From the NCBI GenBank assembly GCA_003535335.1, contig DOHJ01000049.1, positions 2,174 through 9,215 on the forward strand: DNA of 7,042 nt, in the 5' to 3' direction. The DNA is from Paracoccaceae bacterium (GTDB lineage: Bacteria; Pseudomonadota; Alphaproteobacteria; Rhodobacterales; Rhodobacteraceae). The translations under genes were made by a program, and so were the position numbers. How positions within the stretch are numbered: position 1 is the first letter of the stretch; each line of letters opens with the position of its first letter. Under the pieces are notes generated by a model, which did not search any database, was not told the DNA's origin, and was given only the letters and a program-made list of their open reading frames with translations. Positions 1 through 7,003 of the stretch are shown here, piece after piece.

Positions 1-582
1 CAATGCGTCCAGTGCAACAATCCGGCTACGGGCCGCGTTTTTCAAATTTCCCAAACCTGCCTTTTTAGCGGCCTTAGTTTCACTTGTGGTGATTTCACGG
101 GTTGCCAAAACCATATCGGTTTCGCCAGCAAGCAATTTAGAAAACCCAATGTCTGTGTTTGAAATCCGAAAGATAATGCGTGCAACAGTTTTGCCTGTTT
201 CCGGCAGTTGCAAATTATAACTAAAGTTCAAATCATCCGCGATATTGCGGCGCAGATCCATTCCGCTTTGCTTTGCAAAATTTTCAACCAATAAAGGCAT
301 CAAAAGCTCGCCCATTGGCAACGCGCCCGAAAGTGTAAATTCTGCCACGTAATTTTCAAGATCAGGACAGCCTGCGCCGTCACAGGTTACGGCAGATCTC
401 TCCAATGTCATAGCGCCATAAATGGAGTTTATGCGATAAAATTCACCGTCAAACGCCTGCAAGGTGCCTTGGATAGAAACCTTGCCATCATTTGACGTTA
501 AGGTAATATCCTGTGCTTGCAGTGGCTGGATCAATACAGCAAACGCAATCAGGGCAATAATTGCCGAATAAACTAGTCTCAT
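1..582 (-). CDS. Exported substrate-binding-like protein, probable PBP/OmpA family (N-terminal part; runs off the left edge)
   Basis: The reading frame is open from ATG at 582 to position 1 without a stop, giving the first 194 residues; the C-terminus lies outside the window. Residues 1-23 form a Sec signal peptide (basic start, long hydrophobic core, LQA then Gln), so the product is periplasmic or outer-membrane associated. Next come a small domain with a Cys pair (C67 and C72, CDGAGCPDL) and, from about residue 83, a stretch resembling the PstS-like periplasmic binding fold (SGALPMGELLMPLLVENFAK; LAGETDMVLATREIT). I recall Rhodobacterales proteins with this N-terminus followed by a C-terminal OmpA peptidoglycan-binding domain, but that domain cannot be seen here. 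A ligand, phosphate or other, cannot be assigned. The gene lies 11 bp after the preceding gene of the secA operon. No good Shine-Dalgarno is visible. An in-frame ATG at 600 would add six residues (MVVCNY) and overlap the preceding stop; 582 is preferred because it gives a cleaner signal peptide. Confidence 0.75.
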   Translation of the reverse strand, partial: MRLVYSAIIALIAFAVLIQPLQAQDITLTSNDGKVSIQGTLQAFDGEFYRINSIYGAMTLERSAVTCDGAGCPDLENYVAEFTLSGALPMGELLMPLLVENFAKQSGMDLRRNIADDLNFSYNLQLPETGKTVARIIFRISNTDIGFSKLLAGETDMVLATREITTSETKAAKKAGLGNLKNAARSRIVALDAL

Positions 583-593
583 ATAATTACAAA

Positions 594-1514
594 CTACCAT
601 TGATTGCTGCTGATCTTTAAATCCTTTAACAGATTTTTAAACAGCAGATAATCACCAATATGATCACAGGCTGGCATTGTTAAGGAAATATCCATCACCG
701 ATGCGGCTTTATCGGGCGCGTTTTGCAATATTTGTGCCGCCTGCGCCTGACCACAGTTTTCTTTTGTAACCCTGGCTTTCAAATGCAGGCGCACAAGACC
801 GCTTTTGTCCACTTTTGCGGAAGGAAAATTATAGATTTCAAGATGAAAAGGGTTGGGGAAAGCACTATTTCCTAACCTGACAATATAGCCGCCGCGTGCT
901 TGGGTTGCTTGGGCCAAAGACTGCGGTGCACCGTTCCAGACATGTTTTTTTCTACCAAGGTGCCCAAATTCAAACGCATGTATTTGCAGCTCTGCGTTCC
1001 CTGCCCATTGCACAGCCACACGGGTGTATTGGCCTGCTTGTGGAACATTTACAGAGGCAACTACAGGCTCAGTTCCTGCCAAAGTCAGCCTAAACTCGGA
1101 TTTAGGTGTAATTGCCGGAACCAAAACCGAATATGTACCGATATTTGAGGTCGTGCCTGAAAACATCAAACCCTGAAACTGAACTGTCAAAGCCGTGTTT
1201 ATTTGACAAGGCGCGCGCAAGCTCAGCATGACCATCGCCGCATCCGATTTGGCGGCTGTAAAATCAACCTCGCAAGCCAACCCAAAAGGGCTATAGGTTT
1301 GGGACGGCGCATATGTTGGCAAGCTATATTTATCGTTGGTTCGTTTCACCTGCTCGGATAAATCCGGTGCAGGGCCAGATAGCGCGGGGAAATCCACGTT
1401 GGCCTCAGACAGTTCAACCTCTGACGCGGTAGCTGCGCAGAAAATCATCGATAACCCTGCCGAAACACCCGCAATAACCAGACGGCCAATGCCCCGATTT
1501 CGGCCAAAAGCCAA
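594..1514 (-). CDS. secA-linked exported protein of unknown function
   Basis: A 306-residue protein that I cannot assign to a functional family. Similar proteins next to secA in Rhodobacterales are, as I recall, sometimes labelled 'translocase'; that seems to come from the neighbourhood, since no ATPase motif or transmembrane helix is visible beyond the signal sequence. Residues 1-30 look like a Sec signal peptide (Arg-rich start, hydrophobic core about 12-27, cleavage after ATA). The mature part has four cysteines, C81, C103, C254 and C283, which could form two periplasmic disulfides. It is otherwise a beta-rich-looking sequence with a proline-rich N-terminal linker (about 42-76). The start is TTG at 1514: it lies two codons after the secA TAA in the same frame, the next ATG is codon 23 inside the signal core, and only the early start keeps the signal peptide. 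A GGTG at 1521-1524 sits 6 nt upstream as a weak ribosome binding site. The gene follows secA by 3 bp, so it is probably co-transcribed and translationally coupled. The gene call is firm; the function is unknown. Confidence 0.85.
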   Translation of the reverse strand: MAFGRNRGIGRLVIAGVSAGLSMIFCAATASEVELSEANVDFPALSGPAPDLSEQVKRTNDKYSLPTYAPSQTYSPFGLACEVDFTAAKSDAAMVMLSLRAPCQINTALTVQFQGLMFSGTTSNIGTYSVLVPAITPKSEFRLTLAGTEPVVASVNVPQAGQYTRVAVQWAGNAELQIHAFEFGHLGRKKHVWNGAPQSLAQATQARGGYIVRLGNSAFPNPFHLEIYNFPSAKVDKSGLVRLHLKARVTKENCGQAQAAQILQNAPDKAASVMDISLTMPACDHIGDYLLFKNLLKDLKISSNQW

Positions 1515-1517
1515 GCC

Positions 1518-4172
1518 TTACACCAAACGCCCGTGGCAGTGTTTGAATTTTTTACCAGACCCGCAAGGACAAGCCTCGTTGCGACCCGGATCGCCCCATG
1601 TTTGCGGGTCATCTTCATCAAAGCCGGCCGGTGCTTGCATTGCGCCTTGTTGCTCCAACATTTCTTGCATCATGGCTTGCTGCTCTTCTTCGGACAACGG
1701 ACGGATTTGCGATAATTTTTGCGTCACATCTTCGCGCAAGGAATTCAGCAGGTTTTCAAACAGCTGGAAGGATTCATTTTTATATTCGTTCAGCGGATCA
1801 CGTTGCGCGTAGCCACGGAAACTGACGACCGAACGCAAATGCTCAAGCGTTAAAAGGTGTTCGCGCCATTTTGCATCAATGGTTTGCAGCAATATCTGCT
1901 TTTCAATACCGCGCATGGTTTCCGGACCAAATTGTGCAACTTTTTCTGCCATCATCTTATCAGCTTCATCGCACAAGCGTTCAATAATCGCCTCGTCGTC
2001 AACACCCTCTTCGCCGGCCCACGCAATCACAGGAACATCCAGCCCCATTTCTTCGATCACAGCGGCATAAAGCCCCTCTGGGTTCCATTGGTCCGCATAG
2101 GTTTTGGGTGGAATATATTTCGTTACCAGATCTTCGGCGACCTGATGGCGCATATCCTGTACGATTTCCGACAGATCATCGGCTTCCATAATTTCGCGGC
2201 GCTGCGAAAAAATCACCTTGCGCTGATCATTCATCACGTCGTCAAATTTCAGCAGCTGTTTGCGAATATCAAAATTGCGACCCTCCACCTTGGCTTGGGC
2301 CTTTTCCAGAGATTTATTTACCCAAGGGTGAATAATGGCCTCGCCGTCTTTCATGCCTAGCTTGGTCAAAATAGAATCCAGCCGTTCCGAGCCGAAAATA
2401 CGCATCAAATCGTCTTCCAGCGACAAGAAGAACGACGAACGGCCCGGATCACCCTGACGCCCCGAGCGACCACGCAGCTGGTTATCTATCCGCCGACTTT
2501 CATGACGTTCGGTTGCCAGAACAAACAGCCCGCCAGCCGCAATCACCTTGGCTTTTTCCTCGGCATGTTCGGCCTCGACCTTGGTGCGCAATTCCTCGGG
2601 GTTTGCTTCCGGATCCGCCTCAAGCGCCTCCATAACAATCATATCGACATTGCCGCCCAGCTGAATATCGGTGCCGCGCCCAGCCATATTTGTGGCGATG
2701 GTAACAGCGCTGAATTTACCGGCATCGGCAATAATTTTGGCTTCTTGTTCGTGATGGCGGGCATTCAGAACATTATGCTTTATCCCTGCCGCTTTTAGCA
2801 TCTCTGACAAAGATTCTGATTTTTCAATCGAAGTTGTCCCAACCAGAATTGGTTGTCCTGTTGCGTTGGCTTCTTCAATTGATTTCACCACACCTTCAAA
2901 TTTCTCGCGGGCGGTGCGGTAAACCTGATCATGTTCGTCTTTGCGGTCAATCGGGCGGTTTGTCGGCACTTCGACCACACCCAAACCATAGATTTCGGCA
3001 AATTCTTCGGCCTCGGTTGCCGCAGTGCCGGTCATGCCTGACAATTTGTCATACAGGCGGAAATAGTTCTGGAATGTAACCGAGGCCAAGGTTACATTTT
3101 CTGGTTTGATATCGCAGCCCTCTTTGGCCTCGATCGCCTGATGCAGCCCGTCCGACAAGCGCCGACCAGCCATCATCCGGCCGGTAAATTCATCAATCAA
3201 CATGACTTCACCGTCGCGCACGATATAATCTTTGTCCTTGGTAAACAACTTGTGCGCTTTCAGGCCTTGATTGACGTGATGGACAATCGTTGTGCTTTCA
3301 GGATCATACAGCGTTTGCCCTTCAGGCATTATGCCTGCGTCAACCAGGGTTTTTTCGATAAATTCGTTACCCTCTTCGGTGTAATGCACATTGCGGGTTT
3401 TTTCGTCTAATTCGAAATGCTCATCGGTCAGGCTGGGGATCAGATTATCAATCGCCACATAAAGATCCGAGCGATCTTCGGAGGGACCGGAAATAATCAG
3501 CGGCGTGCGCGCCTCGTCAATCAGGATCGAGTCAACTTCGTCGACAATTGCAAAATGGTGATCGCGTTGGGCCATTTCGGACAATTCCGAGCGCATATTG
3601 TCGCGCAGGTAATCAAAGCCCAACTCGTTATTGGTGGCGTAGGTAATATCAGCTGCATAGGCGGCTTTTTTCTCTTCTTCCGGCATTTTGGGGTAAACCA
3701 CACCCGTGGTCAGCCCCAAAGCCGTGTAAACCTTGCCCATCCATTCAGCATCACGTTTGGCCAGATAATCGTTCACCGTGACAATATGTACGCCTTTGCC
3801 GGTCAGGGCATTCAGATAGGCGGCAAAAGTGGCAACAAGGGTTTTACCCTCGCCTGTTTTCATTTCGGCAATATTGCCCTGATGCAGGAAAATACCGCCC
3901 ATCAACTGGGTATCAAAGGCACGCAGACCCAAGGCACGGTGTGCTGCCTCGCGCACGTTGGCAAATGCCTCAAACAGCAGATCATCCAGACTCTCGCCTT
4001 TCATCGCGCGGCTTGCCAGCTCTTCGGTTTTTTGCTTGATGCCCTCGTCCGAGAGTTTTTGAAACTCGGCCTCAAGCGCATTAATCTTTGCGACCTGCGG
4101 ACGTGTTGTCTTGACCATGCGATCATTCGGTGTGCCGAAGACTTTCTTGGCTATTTTTCCGATACCTAACAT
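1518..4172 (-). CDS. secA: Preprotein translocase ATPase SecA
   Basis: SecA is the cytoplasmic motor that binds SecYEG and uses ATP to push unfolded preproteins across the inner membrane. The 884-residue protein is full length (the E. coli protein has 901). NBD1 carries Walker A MKTGEGKT at 104-111 and the Walker B region with DEVD at 211-214, followed by [12 protein letters not shown]. The preprotein cross-linking domain spans about 229-372. NBD2 shows GTTSIEKSE (445-453), [15 protein letters not shown] (494-508) and the arginine-finger region [11 protein letters not shown] (565-575). The helical scaffold and two-helix finger follow ([12 protein letters not shown] at 641-652; about 763-797). 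A flexible linker leads to the C-terminal zinc-binding, SecB-interacting tail with C868, C870, C879 and H880. No key residue is missing. The ATG start is supported by GGAGAG at 4176-4181 and by the canonical [13 protein letters not shown] beginning. It is the first gene of a leftward operon with two exported proteins and is divergent from the isomerase gene. Confidence 0.99.
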   Translation of the reverse strand: MLGIGKIAKKVFGTPNDRMVKTTRPQVAKINALEAEFQKLSDEGIKQKTEELASRAMKGESLDDLLFEAFANVREAAHRALGLRAFDTQLMGGIFLHQGNIAEMKTGEGKTLVATFAAYLNALTGKGVHIVTVNDYLAKRDAEWMGKVYTALGLTTGVVYPKMPEEEKKAAYAADITYATNNELGFDYLRDNMRSELSEMAQRDHHFAIVDEVDSILIDEARTPLIISGPSEDRSDLYVAIDNLIPSLTDEHFELDEKTRNVHYTEEGNEFIEKTLVDAGIMPEGQTLYDPESTTIVHHVNQGLKAHKLFTKDKDYIVRDGEVMLIDEFTGRMMAGRRLSDGLHQAIEAKEGCDIKPENVTLASVTFQNYFRLYDKLSGMTGTAATEAEEFAEIYGLGVVEVPTNRPIDRKDEHDQVYRTAREKFEGVVKSIEEANATGQPILVGTTSIEKSESLSEMLKAAGIKHNVLNARHHEQEAKIIADAGKFSAVTIATNMAGRGTDIQLGGNVDMIVMEALEADPEANPEELRTKVEAEHAEEKAKVIAAGGLFVLATERHESRRIDNQLRGRSGRQGDPGRSSFFLSLEDDLMRIFGSERLDSILTKLGMKDGEAIIHPWVNKSLEKAQAKVEGRNFDIRKQLLKFDDVMNDQRKVIFSQRREIMEADDLSEIVQDMRHQVAEDLVTKYIPPKTYADQWNPEGLYAAVIEEMGLDVPVIAWAGEEGVDDEAIIERLCDEADKMMAEKVAQFGPETMRGIEKQILLQTIDAKWREHLLTLEHLRSVVSFRGYAQRDPLNEYKNESFQLFENLLNSLREDVTQKLSQIRPLSEEEQQAMMQEMLEQQGAMQAPAGFDEDDPQTWGDPGRNEACPCGSGKKFKHCHGRLV

Positions 4173-4175
4173 ATT

Positions 4176-4181
4176 CTCTCC
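4176..4181 (-). promoter_or_regulatory. Shine-Dalgarno site of secA
   Basis: On the minus strand this reads GGAGAG. Its GGAG core (4178-4181) lies 5 nt before the secA ATG at 4172, a good match and spacing, which fixes that start. Confidence 0.8.
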
Positions 4182-4223
4182 GCCTGTGTGGTCTATTCAA
4201 AATAAATTCTGCGCGACTATCCC

Positions 4224-4252
4224 TTGCCCTGCTTACCCGTCCATCTTACATA
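4224..4252 (+). promoter_or_regulatory. Possible sigma70-type promoter for the isomerase-argJ-mutT operon
   Basis: TTGCCC (4224-4229) and TACATA (4247-4252) are separated by 17 bp and could act as -35 and -10 boxes on the plus strand. The matches are only 4 of 6 and 3 of 6. A promoter for the rightward operon must lie in or near this intergenic region, but this particular pair is weak. If used, the leader would be about 105 nt and would carry both inverted repeats described below. Confidence 0.25.
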
Positions 4253-4276
4253 CGGACAAGTAGTCAAGTGCAGGCT

Positions 4277-4298
4277 ATCGCCATAACCCTTTGGCGAT
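4277..4298. repeat. Inverted repeat in the secA / isomerase intergenic region
   Basis: ATCGCCA (4277-4283) and its perfect complement TGGCGAT (4292-4298) flank an 8-nt spacer, TAACCCTT. The repeat overlaps the candidate secA -10 box (4296-4301), so it could be an operator; alternatively it is an RNA hairpin in a rightward leader. No T-run follows on either strand, so it does not look like a terminator. Confidence 0.5.
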
Positions 4299-4324
4299 GT
4301 AAGCAGCTGGCTTGGGAGTGTCAA
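4296..4324 (-). promoter_or_regulatory. Candidate secA promoter
   Basis: On the minus strand a perfect -35 hexamer TTGACA (4319-4324) is followed after exactly 17 bp by TACATC (4296-4301). The -10 box is a poor match to TATAAT, but alphaproteobacterial housekeeping promoters often keep a strong TTGAC element and a degenerate -10. Transcription would start near 4289, giving a leader of roughly 115 nt before the secA ATG. This is the best-looking promoter for the secA operon in the intergenic region. Confidence 0.4.
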
Positions 4325-4325
4325 T

Positions 4326-4346
4326 GTTGCGCAGGCTCTGTGCAAC
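4326..4346 (+). repeat. Hairpin-forming inverted repeat upstream of the isomerase ribosome binding site
   Basis: GTTGCGCAG (4326-4334) and CTGTGCAAC (4338-4346) form a 9-bp stem with a 3-nt loop; the single mismatch becomes a G-U pair in plus-strand RNA. It ends 6 nt before the AAGGA site at 4353-4357, so it would sit in the leader close to the ribosome binding site. No U-tract follows, so it is not an intrinsic terminator. It could stabilise the mRNA 5' end, modulate translation or bind a regulator; none of these is shown. Confidence 0.5.
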
Positions 4347-4352
4347 CGATCT

Positions 4353-4357
4353 AAGGA
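4353..4357 (+). promoter_or_regulatory. Shine-Dalgarno site of the peptidyl-prolyl isomerase gene
   Basis: AAGGA lies 7 nt before the ATG at 4365, a good match and spacing that support this start over later ones. Confidence 0.75.
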
Positions 4358-4364
4358 TAAATAA

Positions 4365-5213
4365 ATGTTAAAACGTAATAATTTTCTGCTTGGCGCAATA
4401 TTGGCAGTGGGCATGGCCCTTCCGGCGGTATCGGGTGAAACAACTGCAAATACGGTTGTGGCAACCATAAACGGTGTGGAAATCACTGTGGGTCACATTA
4501 TTGCGACCAAAGGCACCTTGCCCGAACAATACCAGAGCCTGCCCGATGATGTGTTGTTTGACGGTATTCTTGAGCAACTGATCCAGCAAACCGTGCTTTC
4601 CCAAGCAATGGAAGGCGATCAATCAAAACGCATCACTCTAACCGTTGAAAACGAGCTGCGCTCTTTGCGTGCCGGTGTGGTTCTGGACGCGAAAATTGCG
4701 AATGTGATAACCGATGAAACCTTGCAAGCCGCTTACGAAGCCCGCTTTGCCGATTCCACGCCGGTCAAAGAATTTAATGCCGCCCATATTTTGGTTAAAA
4801 CCGAAGACGAGGCCAAGGAAATCCGCAAACTTCTGGATGAAGGTGCCGATTTTGCCGAGCTTGCAAAAGAAAAATCCACAGGCCCATCCGGTGCCAGCGG
4901 TGGCTCGCTTGGCTGGTTTGGTCCCGGCATGATGGTCAAGCCATTTGAAGATGCGGTTATGACACTAAAGGCAGGTCAGCTGTCTGACCCGATCAAAACC
5001 CAGTTTGGCTGGCATATTCTAATCCTGAAAGAAACCCGCCTGAAAGAAACCCCCAGCCTTGAATCGATCAAAGCAGAGCTGGAAGCGGAAATTCAACAAA
5101 AAGCGGTTAAAGATATAATTTCTGATCTCACAAACAACGCCAAAATCACCCGCGCGGAAGAAGGCAGCATACCTGTTTCTATCCTTAGCAACACCGATCT
5201 GATTGATAACTAG
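4365..5213 (+). CDS. Exported parvulin-type peptidyl-prolyl cis-trans isomerase (PrsA/SurA-like)
   Basis: This 282-residue protein catalyses cis-trans isomerisation of proline peptide bonds and probably helps exported proteins fold in the periplasm. Residues 1-23 or so are a Sec signal peptide (MLKRNN basic start, hydrophobic core, PAVSG); there is no lipobox cysteine, so it is not a PrsA-type lipoprotein. Residues 30-130 form a helical chaperone-like N-domain beginning VVATINGVEIT, as in SurA/PpiD relatives. The parvulin domain spans about 137-225: AAHILV with H141, GGSLGWFGPGMMVKPFEDAVM with F194, and FGWHILIL with F214 and H217, which are the conserved His and aromatic positions. A charged helical tail of about 55 residues follows. 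There is one isomerase domain, against two in E. coli SurA. It is divergent from secA and starts the operon with argJ and mutT, 9 bp before argJ. The symbol is left blank because PrsA, SurA and PpiC naming is not resolved by sequence alone. Confidence 0.93.
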   Translation: MLKRNNFLLGAILAVGMALPAVSGETTANTVVATINGVEITVGHIIATKGTLPEQYQSLPDDVLFDGILEQLIQQTVLSQAMEGDQSKRITLTVENELRSLRAGVVLDAKIANVITDETLQAAYEARFADSTPVKEFNAAHILVKTEDEAKEIRKLLDEGADFAELAKEKSTGPSGASGGSLGWFGPGMMVKPFEDAVMTLKAGQLSDPIKTQFGWHILILKETRLKETPSLESIKAELEAEIQQKAVKDIISDLTNNAKITRAEEGSIPVSILSNTDLIDN

Positions 5214-5222
5214 GCGACAAAG

Positions 5223-6449
5223 ATGGTTTCTGTTTCACCCTTGGCACCAAAAGGCGGGTTTCCTGATCTGCCCGTCATTGAAGGCGTATCATTTGCCACA
5301 GCAGAGGCTGGCGTGCGTTATAGCGGACGGCCTGATGTGATGCTGGCACGGTTGAGCGCAGGCACCAGTATTGCAGGCGTTTTCACAAAATCCGCCACCC
5401 GCTCGGCAAACGTGCTGGATTGTCAGGCCAAGCTGGGCCTGGACAGCTCAGCAATGGCTGCGATCGTGGTTAATTCCGGCAATTCGAATGCCTTTACCGG
5501 CAAAGGTGGTGTTTTGGCTGTGCAATCAGTTAATGCTGCCGTTGCCAAGGCGTTAGGCATTGCCGAAAACCGGGTGTTTTCATCTGCAACCGGAGTTATT
5601 GGCGAAGCATTGCCATTTGAGCGGATCACGGCAAAAATTGATGAATTAAGCAATAATCTTTGCCCTGACCTGATTAAAAACGCCGCCCACGCAATCATGA
5701 CAACAGACACCTATGCCAAAGGCGCAGGCGCTGTGTTTGACGCTAACGGCGGGCAGATATCAATTGCCGGAATTGCCAAAGGCTCCGGCATGATCGCGCC
5801 TGATATGGCAACAATGCTGGTGTACATTTTCACCGATGCCAAAATTGCCCAACCCCTATTGCAGAAAATGCTGACCACGTTAACGAATAAAACCTTTAAC
5901 TGCATAACCGTGGATAGCGACACTTCAACCTCTGACAGCCTGATAATAGCCGCCACCGGAAAATCAGAAGCGGCAGAAATCACCAGAACTGATGACCCGT
6001 TTTTTGAGGCCTTGCACAAGGTGATGCGCGATTTGGCACATCAGGTGGTAAAAGACGGCGAAGGAGCAACCAAATTTGTCGAGGTGCAGGTTTTAGGGGC
6101 TGATAGCGATGCAGATGCGCACAAGGTTGGCATGTCAATTGCAAATTCCCCATTGGTCAAAACCGCGATTGCCGGCCAAGACCCGAATTGGGGCCGCGTG
6201 GTTATGGCCGTTGGAAAATCAGGCGCCAAGGCAGATCGTGATCGGCTTTCAATCTGGTTTGGCGATGTTTTGGTGGCTGAAAATGGTTGGGTTTCACCCG
6301 ATTACAGTGAAACAGACGCCGCCAAACACATGAAAGGCGAGGAGCTATTGATCCGCGTTGATCTGGGAATAGGCGCAGGGCAGTCGACGGTTTGGACCTG
6401 TGATTTAACCCACGGATACATTAAAATAAACGCGGATTACAGGTCGTGA
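5223..6449 (+). CDS. argJ: Bifunctional ornithine acetyltransferase / N-acetylglutamate synthase ArgJ
   Basis: ArgJ transfers the acetyl group from N-acetylornithine to glutamate in the cyclic arginine pathway; bifunctional forms can also use acetyl-CoA to make the first N-acetylglutamate. The 408-residue length is normal. The precursor cuts itself between A196 and T197 in the motif KGSGMIAPDMATML (186-199), freeing Thr197 as the catalytic nucleophile and N-terminus of the beta chain. Other conserved stretches are the oxyanion-hole region SSATGVIGE (120-128), MTTDTYAK (159-166), DSDTSTSD (231-238), KDGEGATKF (277-285), DPNWGR (320-325) and the C-terminal INADYRS. Nothing important is missing. 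Whether it is mono- or bifunctional cannot be decided from motifs; bifunctional is the usual assignment where no separate argA exists. The ATG lies 9 bp after the isomerase stop with only a weak purine-rich leader (CGACAAAG), suggesting coupled translation. The stop overlaps the mutT start by 4 bp. Confidence 0.98.
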   Translation: MVSVSPLAPKGGFPDLPVIEGVSFATAEAGVRYSGRPDVMLARLSAGTSIAGVFTKSATRSANVLDCQAKLGLDSSAMAAIVVNSGNSNAFTGKGGVLAVQSVNAAVAKALGIAENRVFSSATGVIGEALPFERITAKIDELSNNLCPDLIKNAAHAIMTTDTYAKGAGAVFDANGGQISIAGIAKGSGMIAPDMATMLVYIFTDAKIAQPLLQKMLTTLTNKTFNCITVDSDTSTSDSLIIAATGKSEAAEITRTDDPFFEALHKVMRDLAHQVVKDGEGATKFVEVQVLGADSDADAHKVGMSIANSPLVKTAIAGQDPNWGRVVMAVGKSGAKADRDRLSIWFGDVLVAENGWVSPDYSETDAAKHMKGEELLIRVDLGIGAGQSTVWTCDLTHGYIKINADYRS

Positions 6450-6844
6450 AAATTCTGCTGGTTTCCGCTGTGGCACTGATTGACGTTGACGGGCGCGTTT
6501 TGTTGGCCCAGCGCCCCGAAGGCAAATCAATGGCCGGTTTGTGGGAATTTCCCGGTGGAAAAATAGAAGCAGGCGAAACGCCCGAGGCTGCTTTGATCCG
6601 TGAGCTGCACGAAGAGCTGGGTATCAATACGTGGTCCAGTTGTCTTGCGCCGCTGACATTTGCCAGCCATGCCTATGAAAATTTTCATTTACTGATGCCG
6701 TTATTTGCCTGCCGAAAATGGCAAGGGACGCCAGTTGCAAAGGAAGGCCAGACTCTAAAATGGGTACGGCCAAACAACTTGCGTGACTACCCGATGCCAC
6801 CGGCAGACATTCCGCTGATTTCAATTATTCGCGATTGGGTATAA
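6446..6844 (+). CDS. mutT: MutT-type Nudix hydrolase, probable 8-oxo-dGTP diphosphatase
   Basis: This 132-residue protein matches MutT, which hydrolyses 8-oxo-dGTP to the monophosphate and so keeps oxidised guanine out of DNA. The Nudix box is complete at 38-60: G38, E44, R52, E53, E56, E57 and G59 fit GX5EX7REUXEEXGU, the Glu residues binding Mg2+. The approach to the box, LLAQRPEGKSMAGLWEFPGGK (19-39, wording typical of MutT), and the C-terminal LKWVRPNNL are also characteristic. Length is the usual 130 or so. The start is GTG at 6446, overlapping the argJ TGA in a GTGA tetranucleotide, a classic translational-coupling arrangement; the start gives the expected MKILLVSAVALID beginning. It is probably the last gene of the operon. 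Other Nudix substrates cannot be excluded from sequence alone. Confidence 0.93.
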   Translation: MKILLVSAVALIDVDGRVLLAQRPEGKSMAGLWEFPGGKIEAGETPEAALIRELHEELGINTWSSCLAPLTFASHAYENFHLLMPLFACRKWQGTPVAKEGQTLKWVRPNNLRDYPMPPADIPLISIIRDWV

Positions 6845-6919
6845 TACTACCAAACGGTTGCGATACCGAAACTGCTTTCAAATGAAGAATTTCATAAGGT
6901 TATTTCTAATTTCGAAACA

Positions 6920-6937
6920 ATCCATAAATTAATGGAT
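6920..6937. repeat. Short inverted repeat in the AT-rich spacer after mutT (weak terminator or operator)
   Basis: ATCCAT (6920-6925) and ATGGAT (6932-6937) are perfect complements around AAATTA. A T-rich stretch, ATTTATTATTTTTC (6939-6952), follows on the plus strand, so this could be a weak intrinsic terminator of the isomerase-argJ-mutT operon. The stem has only two G-C pairs and is unlikely to be efficient. It could instead be an operator for the gene at 7004. The rest of the 6845-7003 spacer holds no recognisable gene or clear promoter. Confidence 0.25.
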
Positions 6938-6986
6938 GATTTATTATTTTTCTGTGTTAGAAATGGGTGTGCATCCGTTTTAACCT

Positions 6987-6994
6987 GGGGAGGA
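6987..6994 (+). promoter_or_regulatory. Strong Shine-Dalgarno site of the gene starting at 7004
   Basis: GGGGAGGA contains the full GGAGG core (6989-6993) and ends 9 nt before ATG at 7004. It is the strongest ribosome binding site in the window and the main support for a real gene running off the right edge. Confidence 0.7.
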
Positions 6995-7003
6995 TATAGG
7001 ATT

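Noticed and set aside
583..593. A terminator between the two leftward exported-protein genes
   Set aside because: The gap is only 11 bp, with no inverted repeat or T-run on the minus strand.
594..1514. Lipoprotein status for the secA-linked exported protein because of Cys26 in its signal region
   Set aside because: The context MIFC does not fit a lipobox (Phe at -1), while ATA at 28-30 gives a normal signal peptidase I site.
3417..4169. A 250-codon open frame on the plus strand opposite the start of secA
   Set aside because: It lies wholly antisense to unambiguous SecA coding sequence, has no recognisable domain and no supporting ribosome binding site; long antisense frames are expected opposite a biased, conserved gene.
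4233..4284. Tiny minus-strand frames in the possible secA leader (MAIACT at 4284-4264, ATGTAA at 4251-4246, MDG at 4244-4233), considered as a leader-peptide control of secA
   Set aside because: All are a few codons at most, none has a well-spaced ribosome binding site, there is no arrest-peptide-like sequence, and such frames are common by chance.
4217..4486. An 89-codon minus-strand frame across the secA / isomerase intergenic region
   Set aside because: It overlaps the start of the isomerase gene antisense, has no ribosome binding site or recognisable motif, and conflicts with the promoter-like content of the region.
1408..5936. The 13-base string TTCAACCTCTGAC occurs near 1408 and again near 5924
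   Set aside because: Both copies lie inside unrelated coding sequence (on opposite strands relative to the gene) with no flanking similarity; it looks like coincidence rather than a repeat family.
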